Shown here: positions 1 to 10,050 of the stretch, piece by piece
Numbering within the stretch: position 1 is the first letter of the stretch
How the letters are laid out: every line of letters begins with the position of its first letter
NCBI GenBank assembly: GCA_014529385.2
Contig: CM043959.1
Location: 90,035,529-90,099,528 of the forward strand
DNA: 64,000 nt
DNA from: Adiantum capillus-veneris
Lineage: Eukaryota; Streptophyta; Polypodiopsida; Polypodiales; Pteridaceae
Direction of reading: 5' to 3'
Made by a program: the position numbers and the translations under genes
Notes under the pieces: model-generated
Seen by the model: only the letters and a program-made list of their open reading frames with translations
What the model was told of the DNA's origin: nothing
Database searches by the model: none

Positions 1-295
1 TAAGGCCCTTCTGTGCTTATCAGCAGTAGCTTTTTGCCTTTGTTGAGAGATGGATATAGCCTCCTTAATCTTTTGAAAACATTCTCCTAGGTCACGGCTA
101 TACTCATCGGCGGTTGCGAAGATCTTCCCATGTACTTTGAGTAGAAAGGGACTTTTAGGTCTTCCCTCAATAATATCAAAACGTGCTTTTCCTGTAGAAG
201 TATGTACAGTATTATTGTAGGCATACTCTACAAGAGGTAAGTACTTTTCCCATTGTGCGCGTTGATCTACTTTGGTAACATAAGTCTTGAGTAGA
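1..295 (-). pseudogene. Ty3 integrase, C-terminal part (element A, distal fragment)
   Basis: Read on the minus strand, this gives the segment that follows the catalytic glutamate in plant Ty3 integrases: residues such as YLPLVEYAYNN, then FDIIEGRPKSP and ISQQRQKATADKHRR. The frame is open to the window edge. It is the continuation of the integrase that stops at 5132, displaced by the 4.8 kb insertion between them. The rest of the C-terminus and the 3' LTR lie before position 1. Confidence 0.88.
287..295. repeat. 9-bp target site duplication, left copy
   Basis: TTGAGTAGA occurs here and again at 5132-5140, on either side of foreign DNA that splits the element A integrase. Dropping one copy leaves the integrase frame continuous. 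Nine bases is the duplication length typical of Mutator-like elements. Confidence 0.88.
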
Positions 296-360
296 GTCTT
301 ACCAAGCACCGAGCAAGATTTATCGAGCAAACACAAAAACCGAGCGATACCTAGGGAAGA

Positions 361-385
361 CACACACACACACACACACACACAC
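361..385. repeat. (AC)n microsatellite
   Basis: About 12 AC units directly inside the left subterminal region of the MULE insertion. Confidence 0.95.
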
Positions 386-1583
386 CACAAGAGAAAGAAT
401 TATTTGTTGCCATTTTCAAGTCATGATAACGGTTTGAACATTGTACCATGGATCTCGCACCATCCTTTTAGTCGCGACCTCAATGTACACTCACAAGGCA
501 AAAATCAACACATCAAAGTAAATAAGCGGGCTTCCAGTAATGATTTGCTTTCGTGAATCATGCTAAACCACATCAATAGTTGGCTAATTGCTATTTAATA
601 TTGCAATCAACATACATAGCTTGAAAAAGTAAAATCTAAGTAAGGGCAGACACTCAAAAATTGACATGCCCATGACCAAAAGAAATGGAATGTTCATAAA
701 TGATTGAACAGGTTCCTAGTGGGAGGTCTATTCTCCTCATTCACTACATTTTCAAAACTCGATGCCTCTCTCCTATCGTGCCCTCTAAACTAGGGATGAA
801 GAAGAGGCAACAAAAATGTCAAAATCAAAGCGTCATCTCACTATCCAATTTTTCACAAGCACGTCTTGAAGAGAGACATGCTCTAAGAACAGGAGCAATC
901 CCGCAACCAAAATTCAAATAAAGAATCTTTGGCCTACACAAAATCTTCACACAAGTCTAGCAATGAAAGAAGGGATACATTGCACGTATCCTCTCCATGC
1001 AATCCCATAATCCATAGTTGTGTAAGTGAATTGTGGTAAGTAGTGTCGCATGATGGTATTTGTAGGAGTCATGCCCATTGCACAAAAAAATGGCATGCTC
1101 CCATCAAGGTATAGTGAAGGTCGTGCACCATGCCTATGAATGAAGAATCCATTAAGATATAGTCCCAATTATGGTGCCCATATGCTCTTCTCATTCCATT
1201 TAGTTTCAAGCTCAATCTAGACAGGACCCTTAGAATTTCCGCGTTGGTGTAGAGGCTAATCCGATAAGGTCCCAAGAGTGCTCCGTTTGATGTGCTTGTC
1301 ATCCCACAACGTCAAACTTCCAAATCCATTGCATTTCCTATCTATCCGGACAAGGCCACTGAGCATACCATGTCAGCACCGAACCAGTTAGGGGCGGGTC
1401 CCAACGGTATTATAGGGGCAAGCACTGTGCATGCACTTTGGCTTCATGTCTCTGGCTCCTTCAGCCTGACCCCATTTGGAGCTGATGCGGCTTGCGGCCT
1501 GAATGAGAGAGACTAAGAGAGGGAGAGCATGTTTAATAAAAAATGTTTTAATATATTTGTTTACTACAAAATGTTTAATTCGA

Positions 1584-2126
1584 TACGTTTTCTGCCCTTG
1601 ACCCTCCCGCGCCGGCACGGTACTACCTAGAGGCAAGTCCTAGTGTTATTAAAGAGAAAGAATGAGACAGACGGGGAGTTGTGCTCACCTCTGTAATTTG
1701 CTTTTCATAGCTTTTCCCTGCAAGAAGTTTCTTTTGCGTGCCATCCCTAGACTAGTGGGTGTGTCACCGTGTGTGTGTGATGGAAGGAGGGACAGAGAGG
1801 ACTCCGAAGTCTCGAGAGAGAGAGAAACTAGATGGAGTGGCAGAAGATGCATGCACATGTAAAGAGAAATGTTGAGTTTTGACTCCCGTTGGAGCATGTA
1901 CAAAGTTGCGCGAGTCTGCACTGATCTGCAACATGGGAAGAGAGCCTCTTGCGTTTGTCTGTGCGACTTGCTGGTCACGTGGTGTAGTAAGAGCCGCCCG
2001 TGGTTTGTGAAAACCTCACGCAGGCCCGGGATCCCTCCATTTAATGACAAGTCACCACATCCTTACATTTTTTCTCGATTATGCAAATAATCGCCAAGGT
2101 CCAAAGCTTGGCGACACATCTCAGAC

Positions 2127-2204
<78 letters not shown>

Positions 2205-2545
2205 CAGCTGTACTGATAGGAAATCTGGGCCGAGCGGAGGCGAGGGGAAGCTAAGCTACTCAGTGTTCCCTGGTCTGCATGCCTTACAGTTTTCAGCCTC
2301 GAAGACTCTGAGCTGGTCTGGCACGTGATCATTGCGACCTTTTACATGAACATTTTTATCCAAGATCTGGCCCTAAAGGTACCGGGTCATGTCCCTATTG
2401 GATTAACAATGCAAAAAGAAAAATCCTCATGGTGGAGCGCACCCCTTCTTGGCAGATACAGCTAGCGCCATTTGTTCCCTATAACGTCGGGATGTACCCC
2501 TAACTAGTACCGCATCGGCGCGGGAGGGTAAAGGGCAGCAAACGT
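1584..2545. mobile_element. Candidate inverted-repeat element inside the MULE
   Basis: A stretch of about 50 bases at 1584-1635 containing CCCTCCCGCGCCG reappears in reverse complement at 2495-2545 (CGGCGCGGGAGGGTAAAGGGCAG). The arms are imperfect, roughly three quarters identical by eye. The segment between them holds a CT array and no recognisable coding sequence. It could be a small nested DNA transposon or a remnant. I did not find an unambiguous target duplication. Confidence 0.45.
2128..2201. repeat. (CT)n microsatellite, ~37 units
   Basis: Uninterrupted CT tract of about 74 bases, inside the candidate inverted-repeat element. Confidence 0.97.
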
Positions 2546-2889
2546 GCTCTTAGGCATATGAAAATTTATGTCATGTATTATACAACTTATGAAAATTAAT
2601 GTTGTGTATTAAACAAATTAGACGTTTTGGCATGTTTCAAGAAATTTACACTGTTTATTGCCAATTATAGACCATGTATGTCCATTTTTTCATGCTCTCA
2701 ACCGGCATTTTAAAATTCTCTCCATCTTCAAAAGGCCAAAATGAACTATGAGACCAAAGTGATACAATTTCTGGTTAAGCAAAAATCTAAAATCATCATC
2801 ATCATCATCAATGCCTGAGGATGTCTAGCATCAAGGGTTGTTCAAGAAAGTATTGGATTGGCCTTTGAAGTTTTCTATGAAGCTTGTCA

Positions 2890-3420
2890 TCTGATTACCG
2901 AGTCCTTGCTCTAAAGAAGTCAATGATCGGCCTCTATGAATGTCTCTCACTATCTAATCTCCTCAATAAACTCTCCCTATGCCTACGTAGCTCTACCAAA
3001 AACAACCTTAGGCATCTCTGATCCTGATATCTCATGACTCTAGCCAACGGTCCAAAGCGCTCTCTAAATAGACAATGAAAGTGGCCTCGTATTTCATAGT
3101 AGATTAGACAATGACAAATGGGACGTAACTCTGTCTCTGGGTCTATATGACACAACTGGAAAGTCCTAGCCTCTGATGGTACTCTCCTAAATCTTCTTGT
3201 CTCAATCTCTATTTGATGTGATGACGTGCGCATCTGACCAATAGCCCATCGTATCCCATAGGATAAATGAGTGTACATAATTAGTCCAGTCTGATCACAT
3301 ATTCATCCTTCTTTAGTTGGTAAAGATGTTCTCTATGAAAAGACATCTTTGTGCCCAATTCTTGTGCCTGATGCATCCAAGTGCTCCTCGTATCTAGCTA
3401 AATTAGATCCTGAAGTATGA
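2890..3420. repeat. Dispersed repeat, related to 47095-47460
   Basis: This stretch aligns with 47095-47460 in the same orientation, sharing blocks such as CATGACTCTAG, GGTCCAAA and GGCCTC. The minus strand of both copies can encode a similar peptide (HCLFRE.FGPL.RVM). Here that is the 114-codon open frame 2934-3278 and at 47 kb it is broken. I do not recognise the family. It may be an old transposon fragment or a captured gene piece. Confidence 0.6.
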
Positions 3421-3463
3421 GTCTAATGATCTTCGTTCGTGTGGGAGATAGAGAGAGTGCATC

Positions 3464-3483
3464 CACACACACACACACACACA
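3464..3483. repeat. (AC)n microsatellite
   Basis: About ten AC units within the MULE insertion. Confidence 0.93.
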
Positions 3484-3554
3484 AAGTTTAAAGAATATTT
3501 GATTTATTTCATTACCTTGCATGTTTAAGATAAAACATGGAATTCTCATGCATG

Positions 3555-3870
3555 TCTTCTCACGTGCACCCCCAATGTACGTACAACCGTGACCTCTTTA
3601 GCTAGCATGATGACACGAGATGCTCATCTTGGAAGCGGTAAGCCACAAGTTTAATTCTCCAATAGTGGCAAGATATATGGGCCCATTAAATAACAGTGCC
3701 AATTGCCAAAGGTTTTGTGTCGTTCTTCTCGTACGTACAAGCATGGCCGATGTAGTTGGCATGGCGACATGAGCTGCTCATCTTGGAATCTTAAGCCACA
3801 AATTCAATTCTCCAAGAGTGACAAGAAATATGGGTCCATAATAAAAGAATTGCCAATTGCCAAAGTTTTT
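3555..3870 (+). repeat. Two tandem tRNA-like (SINE-like) units
   Basis: Two diverged copies, about 3555-3712 and 3720-3870, share a TACGTACAA, GCATG.TG.CA.GAG.TGCTCATCTTGGAA, AAGCCACAA, AATTCTCCAA layout. Each contains a stretch resembling a tRNA: an A-box-like TAG.TAGCATG, a CTCATCT loop with a CAT anticodon-like triplet, and a B-box-like segment before TTCTCC. This suggests a tRNA-derived SINE or tRNA pseudogene duplicated in tandem. It is too decayed to be a functional tRNA. Confidence 0.45.
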
Positions 3871-3958
3871 GCTGCCACAAATCAGAGTTGTAATTGTCAC
3901 TACACTTTTTTAAATTGTACCACATAGCAAGCACAATTCTTCTGCCTCTCGGAGTCTC

Positions 3959-4745
3959 TTGCCAGAGAAGAAGGTGTCTCGAATGGTTTGGGCAATTAGA
4001 CGCAAAAAGTTTGGTAGAAAAATGACGTGTTTTGGCGTTCTTTTTGGAGAGAAAGTACGTTGTGGTAGGTTCATATACAACAATTCAGATAATGTGCAGA
4101 ATGGTGTTTTTGCACCATGTTTTTGGGGAAGGAGAAAATATCTAGCTATGGGTGTCAAACCAAGAGGAATTATGGAGGGGCTCATATGGTTTTACAACAA
4201 TATCAACACTCATGATTTAAATATTGATGAGATGATTATTGGACCCCCTGGGCCAAACCCAAGGATGTATGTTGTGGAAGAGGGAGCCTGCCTGCTTTCA
4301 TGGGAGGTTGAGATGTTGAAAAAAATTTGGATTTGTGCTACATGACAATACTTTGACAGCACATATGAACATCTATTGGGCAATGTGGAGCACAACCTAG
4401 CTCTTTCCATGCTAAATTCAAAGATGGACAGCATGCAAGATGGATTTCAAAATTAACCAAACACTTCAATGGAAGGATCACATTGGGTCAAAGCATGCAT
4501 GCAAAACTAGTGAGAGCGGTTATTTTGGTGCCTAATGTGTTGCATGTTTTTATTGTTAACACTTGAGGATCTTTTTAAAAGGGGGTGACAGATGCTATGA
4601 CCATTGCAAACTTCCCTCGATGTACTTGTGAGGATTTCCAAACAAAGACCATCAATGCCTCACATGTGTGCCTTGCAAGCACATGAACTTGTGTGTTTTC
4701 ATGTCCTTGGGTTGAGCTTTATAGCTCGTGAGTTTATGCATTAGG
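3959..4745 (+). pseudogene. SWIM zinc-finger (MULE-associated) protein relic
   Basis: An open frame of 128 codons (3959-4345) is followed, after a TGA, by more coding-like sequence with frameshifts. At 4621 the relic reads C-T-C-E-D-F-Q. About 15 codons later, in another frame, it reads P-C-K-H-M-N-L-C-V-F starting at 4671. Together these are the CxC...CxH core of a SWIM zinc finger, a DNA-binding module found at the C-terminus of Mutator and FAR1-type transposases. The upstream 128-residue part is basic and I do not recognise it on its own. No DDE catalytic core is visible. The gene is dead as read. Confidence 0.6.
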
Positions 4746-5131
4746 ATACACTAACAAAAATGGAGTTGTTCTAGGTATTGTGTTGGATCAGAGTTTCAGT
4801 TTCACCATAGCATCAAATTCACAAGCTAAGGTTTATGGTCCAATTTAGATTGGCCATTTTTTGGATTCCTTGCAATTGCCATTGGAGGAGGGGTGCCTAG
4901 AGTTTTGATAGATTATGCTATATAATCAAATACAGATTCATATTGTAGCAGCAATCACCTTAATGTGCTCGAGTTTTCAATCCTCTACGGATTGACCATT
5001 TTGTTGGACTATCTGCACTTGATAGTATAGCAAGGCGTAATAAAAAAAGAAATTTGTGTTACAATTCTCTTTACTTTTGCTCGGAAAAATGACACGCTCG
5101 GTTCTTTTTGCTCGGTGTATGGATTTCCTCC

Positions 5132-5140
5132 TTGAGTAGA
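5132..5140. repeat. 9-bp target site duplication, right copy
   Basis: Perfect direct copy of 287-295 (TTGAGTAGA). The base before each copy is also C, so the match extends to 10 bases. It marks the right edge of the 296-5131 insertion. Confidence 0.88.
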
Positions 5141-6345
5141 TCGAGTATCGTAAGATTGGCTATCTCACTTTGGCCATCCGTTTGTGGGTGATAGGCCGAA
5201 GAGAAATTCAATCTTGTTCCTATATTTTCAAAGAGACCTTTCCAAAAATTATTGGTCATTATAGGATCTCTATCTGACACGATGGATGTGGGTAATCCAT
5301 GGTTCTTGAAAATATGAGAGATGAAGAGAGTTGCCATTTGATGTGCCTTAATAGTCTTTTTGACAGGAATAAAATGTGATTTCTTGCTAAACCTGTCAAG
5401 TATTGTCCATATTCCCATATTCCCATGGATAGACTTGGGTAATCCAAAGATGAAATCCATGGATATACTCTCCCATGGTGAATTTGGGATAGGCAATGGC
5501 TGGAGTAATCCAGGTTGCTTCCCTCTATCATACTTGGTCTTTTGGCATACTAAACATTTTGAAACATACTCTTGTATGTCTACTTTCATGGTAAGCCAAT
5601 AGAAGTATGTCTCTACTACCTGGAGAGTAGGTTGAATACCTCTATGCCCCGCATATGGAGGAGCATGGGATTCATACATAACTTTCTCACGAAGGGAATG
5701 TGTAGCACATTGCCTATTTTTGTGGAGAAGATAACCATCTTGCAAGGTGAATGGTTCCTCTTTCTTCCCCAAAGCAAGGGCTGGCATTATGTCTCTAAAG
5801 TTAGGGTTAGTAGCATACTCACCTATCATAGAAGATAGATCATTGTGAGTACCTATAGACACCGCATTAACTTTTGGTCGTCGTGAAAGTGCATCAGCCA
5901 CTTGATTGTGCTTACCAGCAATGTGAGCAATATGAAAATTAAATTGCGAAAGAAAATTTTTCCACCTCATTTGTTTGTCAAAAAGCTTGGTTTGCATCAT
6001 GAAATACTTGTTGAGACTTTGGTGATCGGTTTGTAGAATGAATGGAGTCCCCAATAAGTAGTGCTTCCATGTTTCTAGGGCATGTAGAATAGCTAAAAGA
6101 TCATTCTCATAAATGCCCAAGACTCGTTCGTTCGTATTGAGCCTTCGGCTCTCATATGCTATGGCATGCCCTTCTTAAAGCAAAACTACTCCAAGGCAAT
6201 CACCACAAGCATCACATTGTACCTCAAATGGCTTTGAGAGATCGAGAAGCACGAGGACTAGTTGAGAGGTAAGCTTCTCCTTGAGCTTTTCAAAAGCATT
6301 TTTCTCCCTAGCAGTCCATACATACTTAACGTTCTTCTTAGTTAA
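5132..6345 (-). pseudogene. Ty3 RNase H and integrase, N-terminal and core (element A)
   Basis: On the minus strand the open part (6120 to 5132) contains the RNase H end (ALETWKHYLLG, TDHQSL, HIAGKHNQVADALSR). It then has the integrase zinc-binding H-H-C-C domain (ESHAPPYAGHRG, CLVCQ) and the catalytic core with MDFIFGLP, IVSDRDP and HPQTDGQSE, the three acidic positions of a DDE integrase. The RNase H start lies upstream at 6121-6345, where an in-frame TAA falls between a C-D-A-C-G-D segment and the LGIYENDLLAILHALE motif. The natural C-terminus continues at 295-1. The frame differs from that of the RT, so at least one frameshift lies between them. Confidence 0.9.
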
Positions 6346-7072
6346 GTCATGTAGTGGTCCTGCTACTTGAGAGAATTTTTTCTATGAAATGTCTATAGTA
6401 TGCACACATACCAATAAAGCTTCTTAGTTCATGTAGATTCCTTGGGTTAGGCCATGCTTTTATTACATTTAACTTTGATGGATCCATACGGATACCATCT
6501 TGAGAGATAATATGACCTAGATATTGAATCTCTTGAAGGAAGAATTCACTTTTTATTTGGTTGAGAAAAAGCTTGTTCTCCCTCAATGCTTAAAAAATCA
6601 CTTGGAGATGTTGCTTATGTTCCTCCAAATACTTGGAGTAGATGATGATATCATCAAAGAACACTCCACTGAATTTGCAATAAGGTCGAAAAATCTTCTC
6701 CATTAGACGATTGAAAGTAGATGGTGCATTAGTCAATCCAAAATGCATGACTAGATATTCATAAAGACCAAACGTTGTGCAAAACATGGTCTTTAGGATA
6801 TCTGCATCCACTATCCTTATTTGATGATAGCCACTCTTAAGGTCAATCCTACTAAAGTAGGTAGAGCCTTGTATCTTATCAAACAGATCTTCTACCCAAG
6901 GCACGGGAAATTTGTTTTTGATAGTGATATGGTTTAGTGCTCGATAGTCCACACACATACAGTATGTACCATCTTTCTTTTGCACTAAAAGAACTAGAGA
7001 ACAAAAGAAAGAGGAACTAGGCCTCACCATCCCTTTGTCTACCAATTCCTGTACTTGCCTCATGATCTCCTC
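6346..7072 (-). pseudogene. Ty3 reverse transcriptase (element A)
   Basis: Two adjacent open pieces in one frame (7063-6590 and 6586-6347) are separated by a stop at 6587-6589. The first carries the RT fingers and palm: SLVLLVQKKDGTYCMCVDYRALN, DLKSGYHQIRI, HFGLTNAPSTF and the catalytic block FFDDIIIYSK, in which the usual Y of YxDD is F. The second carries the thumb and connection (FLQEIQYLGHIIS, LRSFIGMCAYYRHFI). A further stop at about 7076 separates it from the upstream linker. The copy is inactive. Confidence 0.9.
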
Positions 7073-7075
7073 TTG

Positions 7076-7705
7076 TTAAGCTTGTGAGACTCGATAAGGA
7101 GGCTTGTTGGGCGGTGAGCTTCCTGGAAGGAACTCAATGTGATGGTCATCATCCCCTTGTTTTGGAGGTAAGTCCATAGGGATATCATTGATGAACACAT
7201 CTTGGAATCCTTTTAGAAAAATAGACAACTCTAACTCTTTTTTATTCCTACCATTTATATTTGATGAAACATTATGATCTTTTAGAGACTCTTTGACAAA
7301 AATCATGTACGCAGAAACTGAGCTCTTCATTGACTTATCAAAAGCAAGAGGATTTACAAGTGTAATAGTGCGACCATGCTCACTGGCATCTATATACATG
7401 TTCTTTCCCCTATAGGTGAAGTAGATTCTCCTTTCAAGGAACTACATGTTGGAAACCATGCGATCAAACCATGGCGCCCCTAGGATAGCATACTCATGTT
7501 GGAGAGGAGAGATGAAGAAGTCTTCTTTGTCGACATAGCTTTGGATATGAAGCCTCAACTTCCCAATCAGGGGAGTAACGGAGTCTTGCTGTCCCTTGAA
7601 AGCTACATCAGCCATTAGCATATATCCCATCTCAAAAGCTTGAATGCCCAACTTGGTGGCCAACTCCGTTGATATGAAGTTGTGAGTAGAGCGAGGGTCA
7701 AACAA
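7076..7705 (-). pseudogene. Ty3 retropepsin-like protease and linker (element A)
   Basis: The 87-codon piece 7705-7442 has the shape of a retroviral-type aspartic protease: an active-site region reading FDPRSTHNFIS and a later ILGAPWFDRM segment. Functional copies have D-S/T-G-A/S at the first position. Here it is D-P-R-S, so the catalytic triplet is damaged. The following 107-codon piece (7399-7076) is the linker to RT, ending in PPYRVSQA. Both share the RT frame but are separated by stops. Confidence 0.8.
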
Positions 7706-7715
7706 GATGAAGTCA

Positions 7716-9038
7716 TCATGGTCTCTTACCTTTCCCCAAGCATAGGAAGTGATGATCCTTTGAAATGAGCATCCTCTTTTGGATCTTCGATGGTGGAAGC
7801 CCTAGGAGTCTCATTGCAAGTATTCTTCTTGGGGCAAGAACAATAGCCATGTCCTTGCTCCCACACTTGAAACACTTATGGTCCTTGCGAAAAGCTTCAA
7901 GCTCTTTAGGAGAGAGTTTTTTTTTACCTTTGTAAACTCCCTTCTCCTTGGACCGATTGTTGTTGTTGTTGTTGGAAGTGCCTTGGGAAGAATTTTGAAC
8001 ATTGGTTTTTCCCTTTGCAAAATTTTTGTCTTTGTTTTCCATGGGCTTGACATTACGTCTAGCCCCTTGATGGAAATTGATGTGTGAAGCAACCATGGTG
8101 TGATGGATTACTTCGCTAATAGTACTAGGCCGTTGAGAGTTGATGTATTCGGCCATCTCTTCAGGTAATCCTGCACAGAATTGATACCATTGCTTGGCAA
8201 AGTCTATCTTTTGAAAGACAGTAGCCTTGAGATGTAAATCCCAGAACTTGTCTACATACTTGTGGATAGACTCATGAGAGAGAAACTTCAAGTTGCGCCA
8301 TTCGGTAAGCACTTTGTCCTTTGCATTGCTTGCAAGGAATTGCTTCATGATGGAAACTCGTAGAGTTTTCCATGTCTTTGGGGCTTCACCATTGCCACGA
8401 AGGCTAGCCCACCATTGACGAGCTGATTTTTGGAAATGCATAGCTACATGGTGTAGCTTGGAGGACTCTGTGAAGCCCTCATTTCCAAAGGCTGCATCAA
8501 ATTGTTGGATGAAGGGCAACACTTTGTCGGTAGCACCAAAGTTCCATCATAGGTGAGAAAATAGACACTCTTTCCTCCCTCCTTGAACTTCTTTAGCTTT
8601 TGTGACCTTCGCCATGCAGGAAATGATTTTCAATGTCCTCCCCTCTTGTATTTTCTATTGAGAATAGCCATATCTTTCATTGGAAGAGGAGGAAGGTGAA
8701 GAAGAAGGAGAAGAGTGTGACCTCTTCTTAGCTGTTTCCTTCTTCTATTTCCTCTCTTCCCTTTCGGAGTGACGAGGAGGACTATGTGTTGATCTTTTCC
8801 TCTTGGGAGGAGTGGGCGATTGTCTAAACCACCATCTTCGTGGAGCCACATCTTCAGAGGAACTTAATTTTTCATTGCTTTCTTGCTCTTTGGATTCCTC
8901 CTCTCGAATGGGAGAGAGCCTTCTTTTGGGGGTCTCTTCAAGAGGCCTCCTAAGCTCTCTCTCCTCTTGGAGAGGAATGGAAATTCCATAAGCACGAAGT
9001 TGTTGAGTAACTTTGGCTTGCAAATCAGGGTTGCCCAT
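7716..9038 (-). pseudogene. Ty3 gag (element A)
   Basis: The main piece (8522-7716, 268 codons) contains the capsid core of plant Ty3 Gag, with a W-rich QWWASLRGN segment, FLASNAKDKVLTEWRNLK and a KYVDKFWDLHLKA helix. An Asn/Lys/Ser-rich linker follows, then the start of a CCHC knuckle (CFKCG). The second half of the knuckle is only seen in another frame, so a frameshift lies just after it. Upstream, 9038-8745 encodes a charged, Arg/Glu/Ser-rich N-terminal region in a different frame. Gag would package element RNA in cytoplasmic particles. Confidence 0.8.
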
Positions 9039-9559
9039 AGCTTGCTACAACTTAGTGACGAGATAATTCACAAACATGGGAGCATTATCATTAGCACCTT
9101 CATGTGCAAAGTCAAAGCTATCAATGTTCATTCTACTCTCTTGATTATTGTCAACCATGTTAACAAAATTTGTGTATGTACTTAGTGTATTCTTTGGCAA
9201 TTCAAAACCTTAGTTGCCACTCCTCTTAGCCTTTGAAAATGGGCTCTTAAGTATCTACACCCACGGCTCAAAGTGGTTAATTATAGAGAGTAGAGGAGTA
9301 TGTCTAACATAGCAGAGTTGTCGCGGGCTAGCTCCTATCGGAATTCTTATGGCTCAATAATGGTAAATCCGTAGACAAGTCTAAAAAGACTCCATTATTA
9401 AGTCCAAAGCTCCCAAGGTGTGCACCATATCCCACATAGTGAGCTCAACAAAACCGATAATAGATCCCAGTTTCACTTACCCTAATATAATTAACAACAT
9501 CAACCATTTATAGGCTACTTAAGGACCTCTCTTATTAAGCAAGAAAAGAGAAATCAAAT
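9039..9559 (-). other. 5' leader of element A, no gene seen
   Basis: Sequence between the PBS and gag on the minus strand. It holds only short, unconvincing open frames, as expected of an LTR-retrotransposon leader. Confidence 0.55.
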
Positions 9560-9572
9560 GCTTTGATACCAA
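9560..9572 (-). other. Primer binding site of element A
   Basis: On the minus strand this reads TTGGTATCAAAGC. It differs at one position from the TGGTATCAGAGC that matches the 3' end of plant initiator tRNA-Met. It directly abuts the presumed LTR end (…TACA). Confidence 0.75.
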
Positions 9573-10050
9573 TGTAATGGAATTGGACTATTTAACTTGA
9601 GAGTAGCAAAAATTAATGAGAGTACTTTTGAGAAATGTTTTTTTGAGCATAGTGGGTGAACATAATTGAAGATAGCAATATAATCATAGCAATTAGTTAA
9701 CTTGGCATGAACAATAATTTTGCAAGAGAGAGAGAATTTAAAGAACATGATAGCATTTGAGGACCGGATTTATGTGGAGCCGGTTCCCCCTCCAATAGGC
9801 ATTTGTATTATGATTTCTCCCATTAAGAGATACTTGCTACAATACAATCTTTGTGTTCCTTGTGACCTAGGTGATGCAATGAAGATGGAAAGCTTCATGC
9901 ATCACAAGCATAACATAAACTTGAAGAAAGCTCTAGACTCTTCATTTAGTAGAAAAAGGTTCGGAAATAATTAAACTCCTTTGAGTTCAATATTTTCAAT
10001 GCAAGCATAGGTGGAAAATAAATGAGTGAGGAGAAAAGTGGTTTTGCTAG
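9573..10050 (-). mobile_element. 5' LTR of element A (upper end uncertain)
   Basis: Starts next to the PBS. It shares a block with 43622-44040 (GAGGACCGGATTT, GAGCCGGT, CCCCTCCAA, GCAATGAAGATGGAAAG), so the two are copies of one LTR family. The other LTR of element A is off-window, so the upper limit cannot be fixed by comparison. The A/T-rich sequence up to about 10560 may still belong to it. Confidence 0.6.

Larger units (their letters stand above)
296..5131 (+). mobile_element. Mutator-like (MULE) insertion nested in element A
   Basis: The insertion is bounded by perfect 9-bp direct repeats inside the integrase gene of element A. The outermost bases do not form long terminal inverted repeats. 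Both ends do carry three copies of a CCGAGC-type motif in inverted orientation: 308-316, 323-330 and 339-346 on the left, and the complement at 5078-5086, 5095-5102 and 5109-5116 on the right. A SWIM-type zinc-finger relic lies at 4621-4715 on the plus strand. The 9-bp duplication and SWIM finger together point to the Mutator superfamily. Most of the interior is non-coding and holds microsatellites, a nested inverted-repeat segment and a tandem duplication. Confidence 0.72.
1..10050 (-). mobile_element. Ty3/gypsy LTR retrotransposon A, split by a nested insertion
   Basis: On the minus strand the order is LTR, PBS, gag, protease, RT, RNase H, integrase, and the element runs off the left edge of the window. 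RT and integrase motifs (FGLTNAP, MDFIFGLP, SDRDP) resemble the chromovirus branch of Ty3. No chromodomain can be checked because that end lies outside the window. The integrase is interrupted by the 296-5131 insertion. Several in-frame stops and two frame changes show it is dead. The upper boundary is approximate because only one LTR is in view. Confidence 0.88.

Noticed and set aside
3555-3870. Functional tRNA genes
   Set aside because: Stems do not pair well and both copies differ in stem positions, so only tRNA-like relics are supported.
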